Source: an uncultured Prevotella sp.
GTDB taxonomy: Bacteria; Bacteroidota; Bacteroidia; Bacteroidales; Bacteroidaceae
Length of the DNA: 64,000 nucleotides
Direction of reading: 5' to 3'
Assembly (NCBI GenBank): GCA_905234815.1
Contig: CAJOIX010000002.1
Span: forward strand, 43,074 to 107,073
Shown here: positions 29,434-38,999 of the stretch, piece after piece
How the letters are laid out: each line of letters starts with the position of its first letter
Numbering within the stretch: position 1 is the first letter of the stretch
Notes under the pieces: generated by a model
The model's input: only the letters and a program-made list of their open reading frames with translations
Databases searched by the model: none
What the model was told of the DNA's origin: nothing
Translations under genes and position numbers: made by a program

Positions 29434-29835
29434 TTACTTTTCGAGGGGCATTTGGGCTTGCTGCCAGGCGAGGATTCCGCCAGCGAGGTTGATGAGTTGA
29501 TAGCCTTCGGCGGCTAACTTCTCAGCAGCGGAGGCGCTACGGCGCCCACTGCGGCAATAGATGGCTATGGGTTTTTCTTTGGACAGTTTCGCCAAGGTCT
29601 GCGGCAGGAATTGATCGGAATAGAAATCTATCTGCAGAGCGCCAGCGATGTGGCCTTCGTCAAATTCTTTCAGTGTACGCACATCGAGCAGTTGTATAGC
29701 AGTAGTATCTGCAATGATTGCTGCGAACTCAGAAACCGAAACAGTTTTAAACGACTGTGCCTGTCGATTGCTGCTCGCCCAAACAAAGATGGCGAGCAGT
29801 ACGAGTGCAGCGGTCAGAATAATTTTATAGTTCAT
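29434..29835 (-). CDS. Rhodanese-like domain protein
   Basis: LLDVRTLKEFDEGHIAGALQIDF, active-site loop YCRSGRRSASAA, NLAGGILAW. Confidence 0.9.
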   Translation of the reverse strand: MNYKIILTAALVLLAIFVWASSNRQAQSFKTVSVSEFAAIIADTTAIQLLDVRTLKEFDEGHIAGALQIDFYSDQFLPQTLAKLSKEKPIAIYCRSGRRSASAAEKLAAEGYQLINLAGGILAWQQAQMPLEK

Positions 29836-29864
29836 AGAGGCATGTATAGAGTTGGGGGTAATTG

Positions 29865-32333
29865 TTAGCGCACTGGGATGGTGAGGGTGGATTTCAAGCG
29901 GGGATTTGTGCGGTCCTTCACCACGAGTTTCAGATTGCCTTTGTGGTGAGAGGCCTGAACAGTGACTACCAGTTTACCGCTGAAGAGCCGCATGGTGGGC
30001 TTGGTGAATGGTTCCAGCGAGGTTGCATCGCCATTACATACGGCACGGAACTGTCCAGCGCCCGATACTTCAAAATCGAGCTGGTCTGTTGCATTGGGCA
30101 GGAAGTTTCCTTTTTTATCCACAATAGAAACAGTGATATAAGCCAGATCGTCGCCATCAGCCACCAACGAGGTGCGGTCGCTCTCAAGCTTCAAGCGAGC
30201 TGCAGCGCCAGCGGTGCGAACAGTTTCCGAGCCAGCCACCTGACCATTCTCGTCATATACCACCACGCGCAGTTCACCAGGTTCGTACACTACATTGTTC
30301 CAACGCAAACGGTAACGGTCGAGCGCAGCGGTGTTGAGTTCGGTTTTATCATGATTGCAAATGATTTCCTTAGCCTCAGCATTCTTGCGGATGCGCCCCT
30401 GCGACTTGCCGTTCACAAAGAGTTCAGCTTCGGGATAGTCCGTATAACAATAGACGGGTGTCACCTGTCCCACGCGGTCGGGCCATGTCCAATGGGGCAA
30501 GAGATGAATCGTATGGTCGTCTTTGTTCCACTGTGAGCGATAGAGGTAGAAGCGATCCTTGGGCAGACCGGCCAAATCGCAGATGCCGAAATACGACGAG
30601 CGCGAGGGCCAGTATTCATCATAGGGTGACGGTTCGCCAAGGTAATCGAAACCTGTCCAAACAAATTGTCCGATGGTATAGGGCAGATCGTCTTGACAGA
30701 GGAAATCATCGTCGGGCAGATTCGACCAAGGGCAGTATTCAATGTCGTACGACGAGCATTGTCCGTCGGAGTAAACGCCGTGATTGGTCAATTCGGCAGG
30801 GAACTTATACACGCCGCGCGAAGAAACCGTAGAGCCAGTTTCCGAGCCGAGGAGGAATCCCTGCGGCAGTTGTCCGATGTTACGCGGATATTTATGTACG
30901 CGATAGTTGAATCCAGGCACATCCATCACCTGTGCGAAACCCGACCAGAGGGCATCGTCGGCACGGTCCATACCTTGCGTCACAGGACGTGTGGGGTCGA
31001 GCTCGTGGCAGATATCCTGCAAGTGTTTCGAAATGGCCACACCCTCAACGCTCCACTGTTCAGGTATCTCGTTGCCAATAGACCACATCACCAACGAGGG
31101 ATGGTTTCTGTGGTTGAGCACCAGATTGGTGATATCGCGAGCAGCCCATTCGTTGAAGAGGCGCGCATAACCATTCTTGCATTTGGGATAAATCCACATA
31201 TCGAAACTCTCTGCCATGACCATCATTCCCAGTGAGTCGTACACTTCCATCTGCATCTTCGAGGGCATATTATGCGCCGTGCGGATAGCGTCGCAACCCA
31301 TGTCTTTGAGTATGCGCACCTGGCGAATCAACGCCGCCTTGTTCACTGCTGCACCAAGCGGACCGAGGTCGTGGTGGAGACATACGCCCTTGAGCTTGCG
31401 CGTCACGCCATTGAGTTGGAAGCCATGCTCCTTAGATACCTTCACCTCGCGTATTCCGAACTTCTGGGTGTATTCATCCACGAGTTGCGAACCTTTATAG
31501 AGTTGCATCTTGATTTGATAGAGCGTGGGCGATTCTGGACTCCAGAGATGTGGATTAGCTGTTCCGAATCGTTGAATGACCTTTCCTTGCTTCCGTACGG
31601 GTATTTCCGTAGGAGTTGCAAGGGGTTTACCTGTGGGGTCAATGAGCTGCATGGTCATTGTGAATTGGTTTTCATCGCCTTCACCAATGCCCTGAATCTG
31701 GGTTCCCACTTTCACGTGCCAGATATCTTTCGGTCCCTTTTTCTCGGTAGAATTGGTGATAATCTGTGTCTGCCACGGGTCGATGTGGGCTTTGGGAGTG
31801 GTGATGAGCGTGACGGGTCGATAGATACCGCCACCGGGATACCAGCGGCTGCTCTCCTCAAGATTGTTCAAAGACACCTCGATAAGATTCTCTCCCACTT
31901 TCAGTGCGCTGGTGATATCGAACTTAAAGGCATTGTAGCCATAGGGCCAATGTCCTACTTCCTTGCCGTTCACGCTCACATACGCATCGGCCATGGCACC
32001 GTCGAAGAGCAGTTCAGCATGTTCCGGCAGTTCAGCAACGCTGATTGTTGTTTTATAGAATCCGCGGCCAATCCACGGCAGTGCGCCTGAGCGACCAGAC
32101 TTTTCTGTGGCTTCCGTCTCGCCATTCTGCGTGATGGCCACGCGCTGCAAGTCCCACTTCTTGTCGAACGGACCGCTAATGGCCCAGTCGTGTGGCACCG
32201 TCACAGAGGAGAATTGCTCCCCGTCGCGCGAGAACTGCCACTGCCGCAAGGAAACCGACACTCGATTTTGTGAAAACACAGGTAAACAGGCAAGCGAATA
32301 AATCGCAAGCAGACAGATACGATAAAATTTCAT
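29865..32333 (-). CDS. Glycoside hydrolase family 2 (beta-galactosidase-like)
   Basis: Signal peptide; GALPWIGRGFYKT, RTAHNMPS, MWSIGNEIPEQW acid/base motif, GSETGS; start trimmed to ATG at 32333. Confidence 0.88.
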   Translation of the reverse strand: MKFYRICLLAIYSLACLPVFSQNRVSVSLRQWQFSRDGEQFSSVTVPHDWAISGPFDKKWDLQRVAITQNGETEATEKSGRSGALPWIGRGFYKTTISVAELPEHAELLFDGAMADAYVSVNGKEVGHWPYGYNAFKFDITSALKVGENLIEVSLNNLEESSRWYPGGGIYRPVTLITTPKAHIDPWQTQIITNSTEKKGPKDIWHVKVGTQIQGIGEGDENQFTMTMQLIDPTGKPLATPTEIPVRKQGKVIQRFGTANPHLWSPESPTLYQIKMQLYKGSQLVDEYTQKFGIREVKVSKEHGFQLNGVTRKLKGVCLHHDLGPLGAAVNKAALIRQVRILKDMGCDAIRTAHNMPSKMQMEVYDSLGMMVMAESFDMWIYPKCKNGYARLFNEWAARDITNLVLNHRNHPSLVMWSIGNEIPEQWSVEGVAISKHLQDICHELDPTRPVTQGMDRADDALWSGFAQVMDVPGFNYRVHKYPRNIGQLPQGFLLGSETGSTVSSRGVYKFPAELTNHGVYSDGQCSSYDIEYCPWSNLPDDDFLCQDDLPYTIGQFVWTGFDYLGEPSPYDEYWPSRSSYFGICDLAGLPKDRFYLYRSQWNKDDHTIHLLPHWTWPDRVGQVTPVYCYTDYPEAELFVNGKSQGRIRKNAEAKEIICNHDKTELNTAALDRYRLRWNNVVYEPGELRVVVYDENGQVAGSETVRTAGAAARLKLESDRTSLVADGDDLAYITVSIVDKKGNFLPNATDQLDFEVSGAGQFRAVCNGDATSLEPFTKPTMRLFSGKLVVTVQASHHKGNLKLVVKDRTNPRLKSTLTIPVR

Positions 32334-32540
32334 GATATGATTAGTTTTTAGTTTCTTGCCACAAAAATATAAATTCCTCACTACTTGCGCAACATTCGCT
32401 CCACAAAAAAGAGGGATGCACCGTCACACATCCCTCAATTTCATCTATCCTTTCGCTACACGTTTTTCTTCAGAAATTGAAACAACCACACTAATTTAGG
32501 GTAGTTCCATTACTAAAAAATTAAAAATAATAACAAAAAA

Positions 32541-32571
32541 TTTGGTGGTTTGAAAATTAGTCTTAACTTTG
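32541..32571 (+). promoter_or_regulatory. Perfect-spacing Bacteroidetes promoter TTTG-N19-TAACTTTG
   Basis: TTTG 32541-32544, 19-nt spacer, TAACTTTG 32564-32571. Confidence 0.75.
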
Positions 32572-32576
32572 CACCG

Positions 32577-32666
32577 TTATCCTGAAAACAATCTTTTTAC
32601 CTTAAAAGACTAATACCTATTGAAGATTTGAAGCGATTGACTGTGAAGTTCATCGCTTTTTTTTTG
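32577..32666 (+). ncRNA. Candidate short non-coding RNA (about 85-90 nt) ending in an intrinsic terminator
   Basis: Promoter immediately upstream; AAGCGAT...ATCGCTT stem (32631-32658) with long T tract; no ORF. Confidence 0.6.
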
Positions 32667-32914
32667 CAAAGAAGAAACGTCAACATCAGTGTTATCTGTG
32701 TAATCTGTGTGGCAAGTTAATGATTTCAGTGTCTTTCTGTGATTTCTGTGTGACCTTAAATTATTCTTTTTCGGTGTGACAATTTTTCGGTATTTCTTTT
32801 TGGCATTGCTGAATTTTTATTACCTTTGCAGCCGATTTAGTCCGTTTGGGCTCGAAAAAGAGGGCCACGAGTTGGCTCCGCCTGGCGGAAAAACCCGTTT
32901 TAATTTATTTATAA

Positions 32915-33232
32915 ATGTACGCAATCGTAGAAATTAACGGTCAGCAGTTCAAGGCCGAAGCCGGTCAGAAGCTTTTTGTGAACCACATTAAGACTGCCGA
33001 AGAAGGTCAGACTGTTGAGTTCGACAAGGTATTGCTCGTTGACAACGAAGGCAAGATCCAGGTCGGCGCACCCACAGTGAAAGGTGCAAAAGTAGTAGTA
33101 GAAGTGTTGAAACCGCTGGTGAAAGGCGAGAAAGTCATCGTTTTCAAGATGAAGCGCCGCAAGGATTACCGCAAGAAGAACGGTCATCGTCAGCAGTACA
33201 CACAAGTTGAAGTTAAACAAGTTATCGCTTAA
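32915..33232 (+). CDS. rplU: 50S ribosomal protein L21
   Basis: [22 protein letters not shown]...[23 protein letters not shown]. Confidence 0.97.
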   Translation: MYAIVEINGQQFKAEAGQKLFVNHIKTAEEGQTVEFDKVLLVDNEGKIQVGAPTVKGAKVVVEVLKPLVKGEKVIVFKMKRRKDYRKKNGHRQQYTQVEVKQVIA

Positions 33233-33250
33233 AATTAGGAGGAACACATC

Positions 33251-33514
33251 ATGGCACATAAGAAAGGTGTTGGTAGTTCGAAGAACGGACGCGAATCCGC
33301 AGCTCAAAGATTAGGCGTTAAAATCTGGGGTGGCCAGAAAGTTGTTGCTGGAAACATCATTGTTCGCCAGCGCGGTTCTAAGCACAACCCTGGCAAGAAC
33401 GTTGGCATGGGCAAAGACGATACTCTGTATGCACTTGTTGATGGCACGGTGAATTTCCACCGCGGTCGTCACGATAAGAGCTATGTATCGGTGATTCCCG
33501 AAGCTGAAGCATAA
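33251..33514 (+). CDS. rpmA: 50S ribosomal protein L27
   Basis: [24 protein letters not shown]...[23 protein letters not shown]. Confidence 0.97.
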   Translation: MAHKKGVGSSKNGRESAAQRLGVKIWGGQKVVAGNIIVRQRGSKHNPGKNVGMGKDDTLYALVDGTVNFHRGRHDKSYVSVIPEAEA

Positions 33515-33538
33515 GAAAAATAGCTACTACGCATAAAT

Positions 33539-33577
33539 CAGCCCCCGATTCTGAACGAGTCGGGGGCTGTTTTTTGT
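33539..33577. terminator. Intrinsic terminator between rpmA and mutY
   Basis: CAGCCCCCGA ... TCGGGGGCTG + TTTTTT. Confidence 0.92.
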
Positions 33578-33581
33578 GTCG

Positions 33582-34575
33582 TTATTCGGGGAGTAAGTCC
33601 ATCAGTCGCTCCACCAGCCGAGGCTTTCCGAGCGATTCCACCTGATTGAGACTCACCCACTGGCAGCCCTCGGGCAGCGCAGTGGCGTCTGCAACATCAA
33701 CCAGATAGGCGCTGGCGAAGATGATTTGGTGGGTCAGCACGTGCTTCATGTCTTTCTTCAGGAGCGTCCACTGCCCTGAAATAGAGGGCAATGCCGAATC
33801 TTCCACGAGCAACGGCTCCCACAATCCCTGCCAGATGTCGCCCTTGCCGCGGCGGTGCATGGCCAAGGATTGCTCGCCGCGCGCCCCACCCTGCTTGAGA
33901 CGGATAAACACATAGGTGAAGTGGCGCTCGCGCTGGGCGGTGCGCTTCGACTTCACGGGCAGCTGGGCGGTGCGCTTTTCGCGAAAAGCCACGCACGATT
34001 CCTGTAATGGGCATCCGGCACAGGCGGGTGACTGCGGTGTGCACTGCAAGGCACCGAAGTCCATGATGGCCTGATTGTAATCGGCTGCACGGTCGTGGGG
34101 GATGTGCGCTTGTGCCACGGCAGCAAAGAGATGCTTGCCCTGGGTGGTGTCGATGGGGGTGTCAATGCCTTCATAGCGCGCGAGAACACGATAAACATTG
34201 CCATCGACCACGGCTTGCGGCTCGCCGAATGCGAACGCCCACACCTTTGAGCGTGCGAATTTCGTCGAAAGTAGTCGGAAAGGCACCGCGCGCAACAATA
34301 TCTTTTGCGGCAGCATGCAGATTGCGCGCACGCGAATAATAGCCCAATCCCTGCCAGAGCCGTAGCACTTCGTCCTCGCTGGCGGCGGCTAAGAGCTCAA
34401 CGCGCGGCCAGCGCTCAACAAAGCGCTCCCAGTAGGCCCGCCCCTGGTCTATGCGGGTCTGCTGGAGAATGACTTCGGAGAGCCATATTATATAAGGATC
34501 GCGCGTGCGACGCCACGGAAGGTCGCGGCCGTTCGCAGCAAACCAACGGAGTATCGTATCGGAAAAAGTGCTCAT
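33582..34575 (-). pseudogene. mutY: A/G-specific adenine glycosylase MutY, disrupted by internal deletion/frameshift
   Basis: N-terminal part in one frame (MSTFSDTILRWF...SEVILQQTRIDQ...LKGVG), remainder in another frame (FAFGEPQAVVDGNVYRVLARY...CAGCPLQESC...); junction near 34232-34240. Confidence 0.85.
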
Positions 34576-34791
34576 TTGGCAGCGAAGATACGAAAAATAT
34601 TGTAAGTCAGCACAGTGAAACTGACACTTTCTTAACATGGATTTACCCACTCTATTTTCGCGTTTTTCTAAGTTCGACGAATAAGTGCACAAATACGCAA
34701 ATCTGGAGAGGGTTCCGTTAAAAACTTCCAATACACAGATAGCCAGACAGTTAGAAGAATTTTATCCAAAATAGTTCAATTGCGGTTTTGT

Positions 34792-34828
34792 AAAAGCTAT
34801 GCTTTTGTGTTCCAAAAGCATAGCTTTT
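34792..34828. repeat. Inverted pair of AAAAGCTATGCTTTT / AAAAGCATAGCTTTT palindromes
   Basis: 34792-34806 is the exact reverse complement of 34814-34828. Confidence 0.95.
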
Positions 34829-35166
34829 AGTCGCCAAGAACTACTCTTTTGAGGGATAAAATGCCACCTTTTATCGACAAATTATTCTCGTTTTTAGGCC
34901 AAAAAGAAGCAAAATTGAGTACAAAAGGGGCTTTTCGGGCTCAAAATTTACAACTCTAAACCGGAAATTTAGCCTATCTGCACAACTTTTTGGGCAGTTT
35001 TCAGCGGTAATTTTTGAAGCATTTCATCTGAAAACTGACACTATTTTAACATCTCCTATAAAGAAATTGGCTCAGACTTGACACATAATTTCCGCGAAAT
35101 GATTACTTTTGCCTGAAAATTTTTTCACCAGTAGAATTTATCCTCTATCGTATAATCAAAAAACTC

Positions 35167-36483
35167 ATGTTAACACTCAAACTGATTAACGCAGAGACCG
35201 AGCGCGTGATAGCCGGTCTGGAAAAGAAACATTTCAACGGAGCCCGCGAAGCCATTGAAAAAGTACAGGAAATAGACCGCCAGCGCCGCACAGCCCAGCA
35301 ACAACTCGATGCCAACAAGGCCGAAGGCAACCAACTGGCCAAACAGATTGGTGCACTGATGAAACAAGGTCAGCGCGAAGAAGCAGAAGCCGTGAAGCAG
35401 CGCGTGGGTGAACTGAAAGCTGCCGAAAAAACTCTGAAAGAACAAATGGATCAGGCCGAGCAAGAGCTCACCACCCTACTCTGCCAGATTCCCAACATAC
35501 CCTACGACGAGGTGCCAGAAGGTGCAACAGCCGAGAGCAACCGCGTGGTGAAGAGCAATCAGAAAGAATGTACTGCCGACGACACCGTGGGCAACTGGAC
35601 AGCCAACCCCACCAACAATGAAGCCAAGCTGCCCCACTGGGAACTGGCCAAGAAGTACAACCTCATTGACTTCGACTTAGGTGTGAAAATCACTGGTGCC
35701 GGTTTCCCTGTCTATATAGGCAAAGGTGCACAACTGCAACGCGCACTCATCAACTTCTTCCTCGATGAGGCTCGCAAGGCCGGCTATACAGAAATCATGC
35801 CGCCCACCGTGGTGAACGCTGCATCGGGCTACGGCACAGGTCAGCTGCCCGACAAAGAAGGTCAGATGTACCACTGCGAAGTGGACGACTTCTATCTCAT
35901 CCCCACAGCCGAGGTGCCCGTGACGAATATCTACCGCGACGTGATTCTCGACGAAAAAGACCTGCCCATCAAGAACTGCGCCTACACGCAGTGCTTCCGC
36001 CGCGAGGCTGGATCGTACGGCAAGGATGTGCGCGGTCTGAACCGTCTGCACGAATTCTCAAAAATTGAGATTGTACGCATAGACAAACCCGAACACTCGA
36101 AAGAGAGCCACAAAGAGATGCTCGAGCACGTGGAAGGACTGCTCAAGAAGCTCGAACTCCCCTATCGCGTACTGCTCCTCTGCGGCGGCGATCAGAGTTT
36201 CACTTCGGCCATTTGCTACGACTTTGAGGTTTATTCCGAAGCACAAGGCCGCTGGCTGGAAGTATCGTCGGTTTCTAATTTCGACACCTACCAGGCCAAC
36301 CGTCTGAAATGCCGCTACCGCAAGGCCGACGACAAGAAGATTGAACTCTGCCATACGCTCAACGGATCGGCATTGGCACTCCCCCGCATCGTGGCAGCCA
36401 TTCTCGAAAACAACCAAACACCCGAAGGAATTCGCATACCAGCAGCACTCGTACCCTACTGCGGATTCTCGCTCATCGACTAA
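35167..36483 (+). CDS. serS: Seryl-tRNA synthetase
   Basis: MLTLKLINAETERVIAGLEKK, class II motifs FRREAGSYGKDVRGLNRLHEFSKIE, TLNGSALALPRIVAAILENNQ. Confidence 0.96.
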   Translation: MLTLKLINAETERVIAGLEKKHFNGAREAIEKVQEIDRQRRTAQQQLDANKAEGNQLAKQIGALMKQGQREEAEAVKQRVGELKAAEKTLKEQMDQAEQELTTLLCQIPNIPYDEVPEGATAESNRVVKSNQKECTADDTVGNWTANPTNNEAKLPHWELAKKYNLIDFDLGVKITGAGFPVYIGKGAQLQRALINFFLDEARKAGYTEIMPPTVVNAASGYGTGQLPDKEGQMYHCEVDDFYLIPTAEVPVTNIYRDVILDEKDLPIKNCAYTQCFRREAGSYGKDVRGLNRLHEFSKIEIVRIDKPEHSKESHKEMLEHVEGLLKKLELPYRVLLLCGGDQSFTSAICYDFEVYSEAQGRWLEVSSVSNFDTYQANRLKCRYRKADDKKIELCHTLNGSALALPRIVAAILENNQTPEGIRIPAALVPYCGFSLID

Positions 36484-36518
36484 CAATCAACGCCTCAAGC
36501 GCAAAAATATCAAACGAA

Positions 36519-36565
36519 CAGAAGCAGCGAAACCCTCCATGTGTTTCGCTGCTTCTGCTTATTTT
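36519..36565 (+). terminator. Intrinsic terminator after serS
   Basis: CAGAAGCAGCGAAAC ... GTTTCGCTGCTTCTG, 15-bp stem, T-rich tail. Confidence 0.9.
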
Positions 36566-36716
36566 TAATTTACTTAAAAGATTTTTATTAATCATCTGGA
36601 TTTCAGTTTATTAACAAAACCAATTTGAGACGAAATTCAGACCCATCAAAGGGGTCGCGGCAAAGAAAAGAAAAAAAATTTTTACCAATCTTGGAGAAAT
36701 AATTATCTTTGCATAG

Positions 36717-37703
36717 ATGAAAACCCTTGCTCGACATATAGAACAATTATTGCTCAGCAATGACTGCGTGATTATACCCGACTTTGGCGGGTTTGTTGCG
36801 CACCACGTTGCTGCTACCTTTGACGAGCAAGAGCAGCTCTTCCTCCCCCCGCACCGCACCATTGGTTTCAATCCGCAGTTGACCATGAACGATTCACTGT
36901 TAGCTCAGCAGTACGTTCAGGCGGCCGACATCAGTTATCCGGAAGCAATGCGCATGATAGAAGATGCCGTGGAGCGTCTTCGCATAGTGTTAGAAACCGA
37001 CGGACAATTTCTGCTCGACGGCATCGGTACCCTCTCGCTGAATGAGGAAGGCAACCGCGAATTTACTCCTGCCGCATGCGGCATCTCTTCGCCGGCCTAC
37101 TACGGTCTGAGCTTTGTGGAGTTGGCTCCACTGCAGGAGTTGCCTGTGACCGAAGAGGAAGAAGCTACAGAAGATTCTGAAGAAGAGGAAGTGGCAGAAA
37201 CCGTAGAAATCCGCAAGAGCACGCTCCAGCTGATAGCTGCCGCGTGTGTGGCCATCGTGCTGTTCTTTACGCTGCCCAACACCGTACAGGCTCCGCTGAA
37301 TGCAACTTTGGCCAGTGTGGACAGCGGCAAGATGCTACTCAAAGTATTGCCCAAGACTGAAGTGAGAGGCACTGTAGCCGATTTGACGCTACAGCAAGCA
37401 AAACCCTCAGTGCAGGAGAAGTCTGTACCTGTTCCGGAGAAAACCACAACACCGGCGGTTATGCCAACACCACAAAGCTATTACACGCTGGTGCTGGCCA
37501 CTGATGTATCCAAGCGAAACGCCGCAGCCTTTGTGGAATCGCTCAGCGCAAAAGGATTTCCCCAAGCATCTGTCAGAGATGGGAAACGGCGCAGAATTGT
37601 TTATGGAGTATTCGCTTCCGAGAGTGAGGCCTACCGCAAGCTGGCACAACTGCGTAGCAACAGAGAGTTTGCGGATGCCTGGGTGATGAAAATCAAAGAA
37701 TAA
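36717..37703 (+). CDS. HU-fold (CCDC81-like) domain protein with TM segment and C-terminal SPOR domain
   Basis: LARHIEQLLLSNDCVIIPDFGGFVAHHVAA / DGIGTLSLNEEGNREFTP (tandem HU-like), TM LQLIAAACVAIVLFFTLP, SPOR-like YYTLVLATDVSKRNAAAFVESLSAKGFPQASV...YGVFASESEAYRKLAQLR. Confidence 0.82.
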   Translation: MKTLARHIEQLLLSNDCVIIPDFGGFVAHHVAATFDEQEQLFLPPHRTIGFNPQLTMNDSLLAQQYVQAADISYPEAMRMIEDAVERLRIVLETDGQFLLDGIGTLSLNEEGNREFTPAACGISSPAYYGLSFVELAPLQELPVTEEEEATEDSEEEEVAETVEIRKSTLQLIAAACVAIVLFFTLPNTVQAPLNATLASVDSGKMLLKVLPKTEVRGTVADLTLQQAKPSVQEKSVPVPEKTTTPAVMPTPQSYYTLVLATDVSKRNAAAFVESLSAKGFPQASVRDGKRRRIVYGVFASESEAYRKLAQLRSNREFADAWVMKIKE

Positions 37704-38227
37704 TGAAACGCGTCAGATGCCCGAAATGTGATGCCTATATCACGTTCGACGAAACCCAATACAGCGATGGACAGTCGCTGGTTTTTGTTTGTCCTGAATG
37801 TAACAAGCAATTCGCCATCCGCATTGGCGTATCTAAGCTCCACAACAGACAGAAAGAGACACACCCAGAAGATGAAATGCACGACGCTCCGTGCGGTTCA
37901 TTGCTGGTGATTGAGAATGTTTTCCACTTCAAACAAGTGATTCCCCTGAAAATGGGACGCAATGTGGTAGGGAAATACATGAAGGGCAACAAGGCCAATT
38001 GCCAGTTTGAAACACGCGATCCGAGCGTAGATATGCACCACTGCATCATCACGGTGGACAGAGACAAGCAGCAGCGGTTGCGCTATACGCTGCAAGACGG
38101 GCCCAGCTACACGGGAACCTTTGTTGACAACGAAATACTGGGCGACCGCGAACGCCGAATCATAGAGCCCGACACGCTCTTCACCCTCGGAGCAACAAGC
38201 ATCATTCTGAAAGGAGCAGAAGAATAG
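37703..38227 (+). CDS. Zinc-ribbon plus FHA domain protein
   Basis: CPKCDAYITFDE...FVCPECNKQF ribbon; FHA-like VGKYMKGNKANCQFETRDPSVDMHHCIIT. Confidence 0.8.
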   Translation: MKRVRCPKCDAYITFDETQYSDGQSLVFVCPECNKQFAIRIGVSKLHNRQKETHPEDEMHDAPCGSLLVIENVFHFKQVIPLKMGRNVVGKYMKGNKANCQFETRDPSVDMHHCIITVDRDKQQRLRYTLQDGPSYTGTFVDNEILGDRERRIIEPDTLFTLGATSIILKGAEE

Positions 38228-38290
38228 CAGCAAAAAATTCTCTTAGATTTTCAATATAAGCCTACGGCGTAACTAAAAAAATAAGCAATT

Positions 38291-38971
38291 GTGATAAAAT
38301 ATAAAAGCGTAAAAATTTATCAGGCCGAGAAGGTAATTCTCAACAATGTTGACTTTGAGGCATCGGCTGGAGAATTCATCTATATCATCGGTAAAGTGGG
38401 TTCGGGCAAGAGCTCGCTGCTGCAATCGTTCTATCAGGAGATAGATATTTATCCCGAAGACGCAGAAACGGCTGAAGTGCTGGGGGTTGATCTCACCCAC
38501 ATCCGCCGCAAGGACATTCCTGCACTTCGCCGGCAGATGGGCATCATCTTCCAGGATTTCCAGTTGCTGCACGACCGTTCGGTGAAAAAGAACCTCGACT
38601 TTGTGCTGCGTTCTACCGGATGGGACGACAAGGCCGCACGCGAACAGCGTATTCAGGAGGTGCTGGAACAGGTGGGCATGGCCAGCAAAATAGACAAGCA
38701 GCCCCACGAACTGTCGGGTGGCGAACAACAGCGAATAGCCATCGCGCGCGCCATACTGAACCGCCCCAAACTGATTGTGGCCGACGAGCCGACCGGCAAT
38801 TTAGACCCAGAAACGGCCACACAAATCATTTCGCTGCTGCGCTCGCTGACCGAAGAAGGCACAACCGTCATCCTGACCACACACAATCTGCCCATGCTCG
38901 ACCAGTTCCCGGGCAAGGTATATAAGTGTGAGGACGGTACCATCAGCCTGCAAGCCGCAGCCAACAGTTAA
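38291..38971 (+). CDS. FtsE-like ABC transporter ATP-binding protein (GTG start)
   Basis: Walker [24 protein letters not shown], Walker [13 protein letters not shown]. Confidence 0.88.
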   Translation: MIKYKSVKIYQAEKVILNNVDFEASAGEFIYIIGKVGSGKSSLLQSFYQEIDIYPEDAETAEVLGVDLTHIRRKDIPALRRQMGIIFQDFQLLHDRSVKKNLDFVLRSTGWDDKAAREQRIQEVLEQVGMASKIDKQPHELSGGEQQRIAIARAILNRPKLIVADEPTGNLDPETATQIISLLRSLTEEGTTVILTTHNLPMLDQFPGKVYKCEDGTISLQAAANS

Positions 38972-38999
38972 TGTTTTTCATCATTTCTTTGTTTTCTAC

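Noticed and set aside
31272-32090. 272-aa plus-strand ORF, and 29862..30536 (224 aa)
   Set aside because: Both antisense to the GH2 gene with its intact catalytic motifs.
32680-32760. TCTGTGTAATCTGTGTGG-type repeats upstream of rplU
   Set aside because: Short degenerate low-complexity remnant, no clear unit structure or function.
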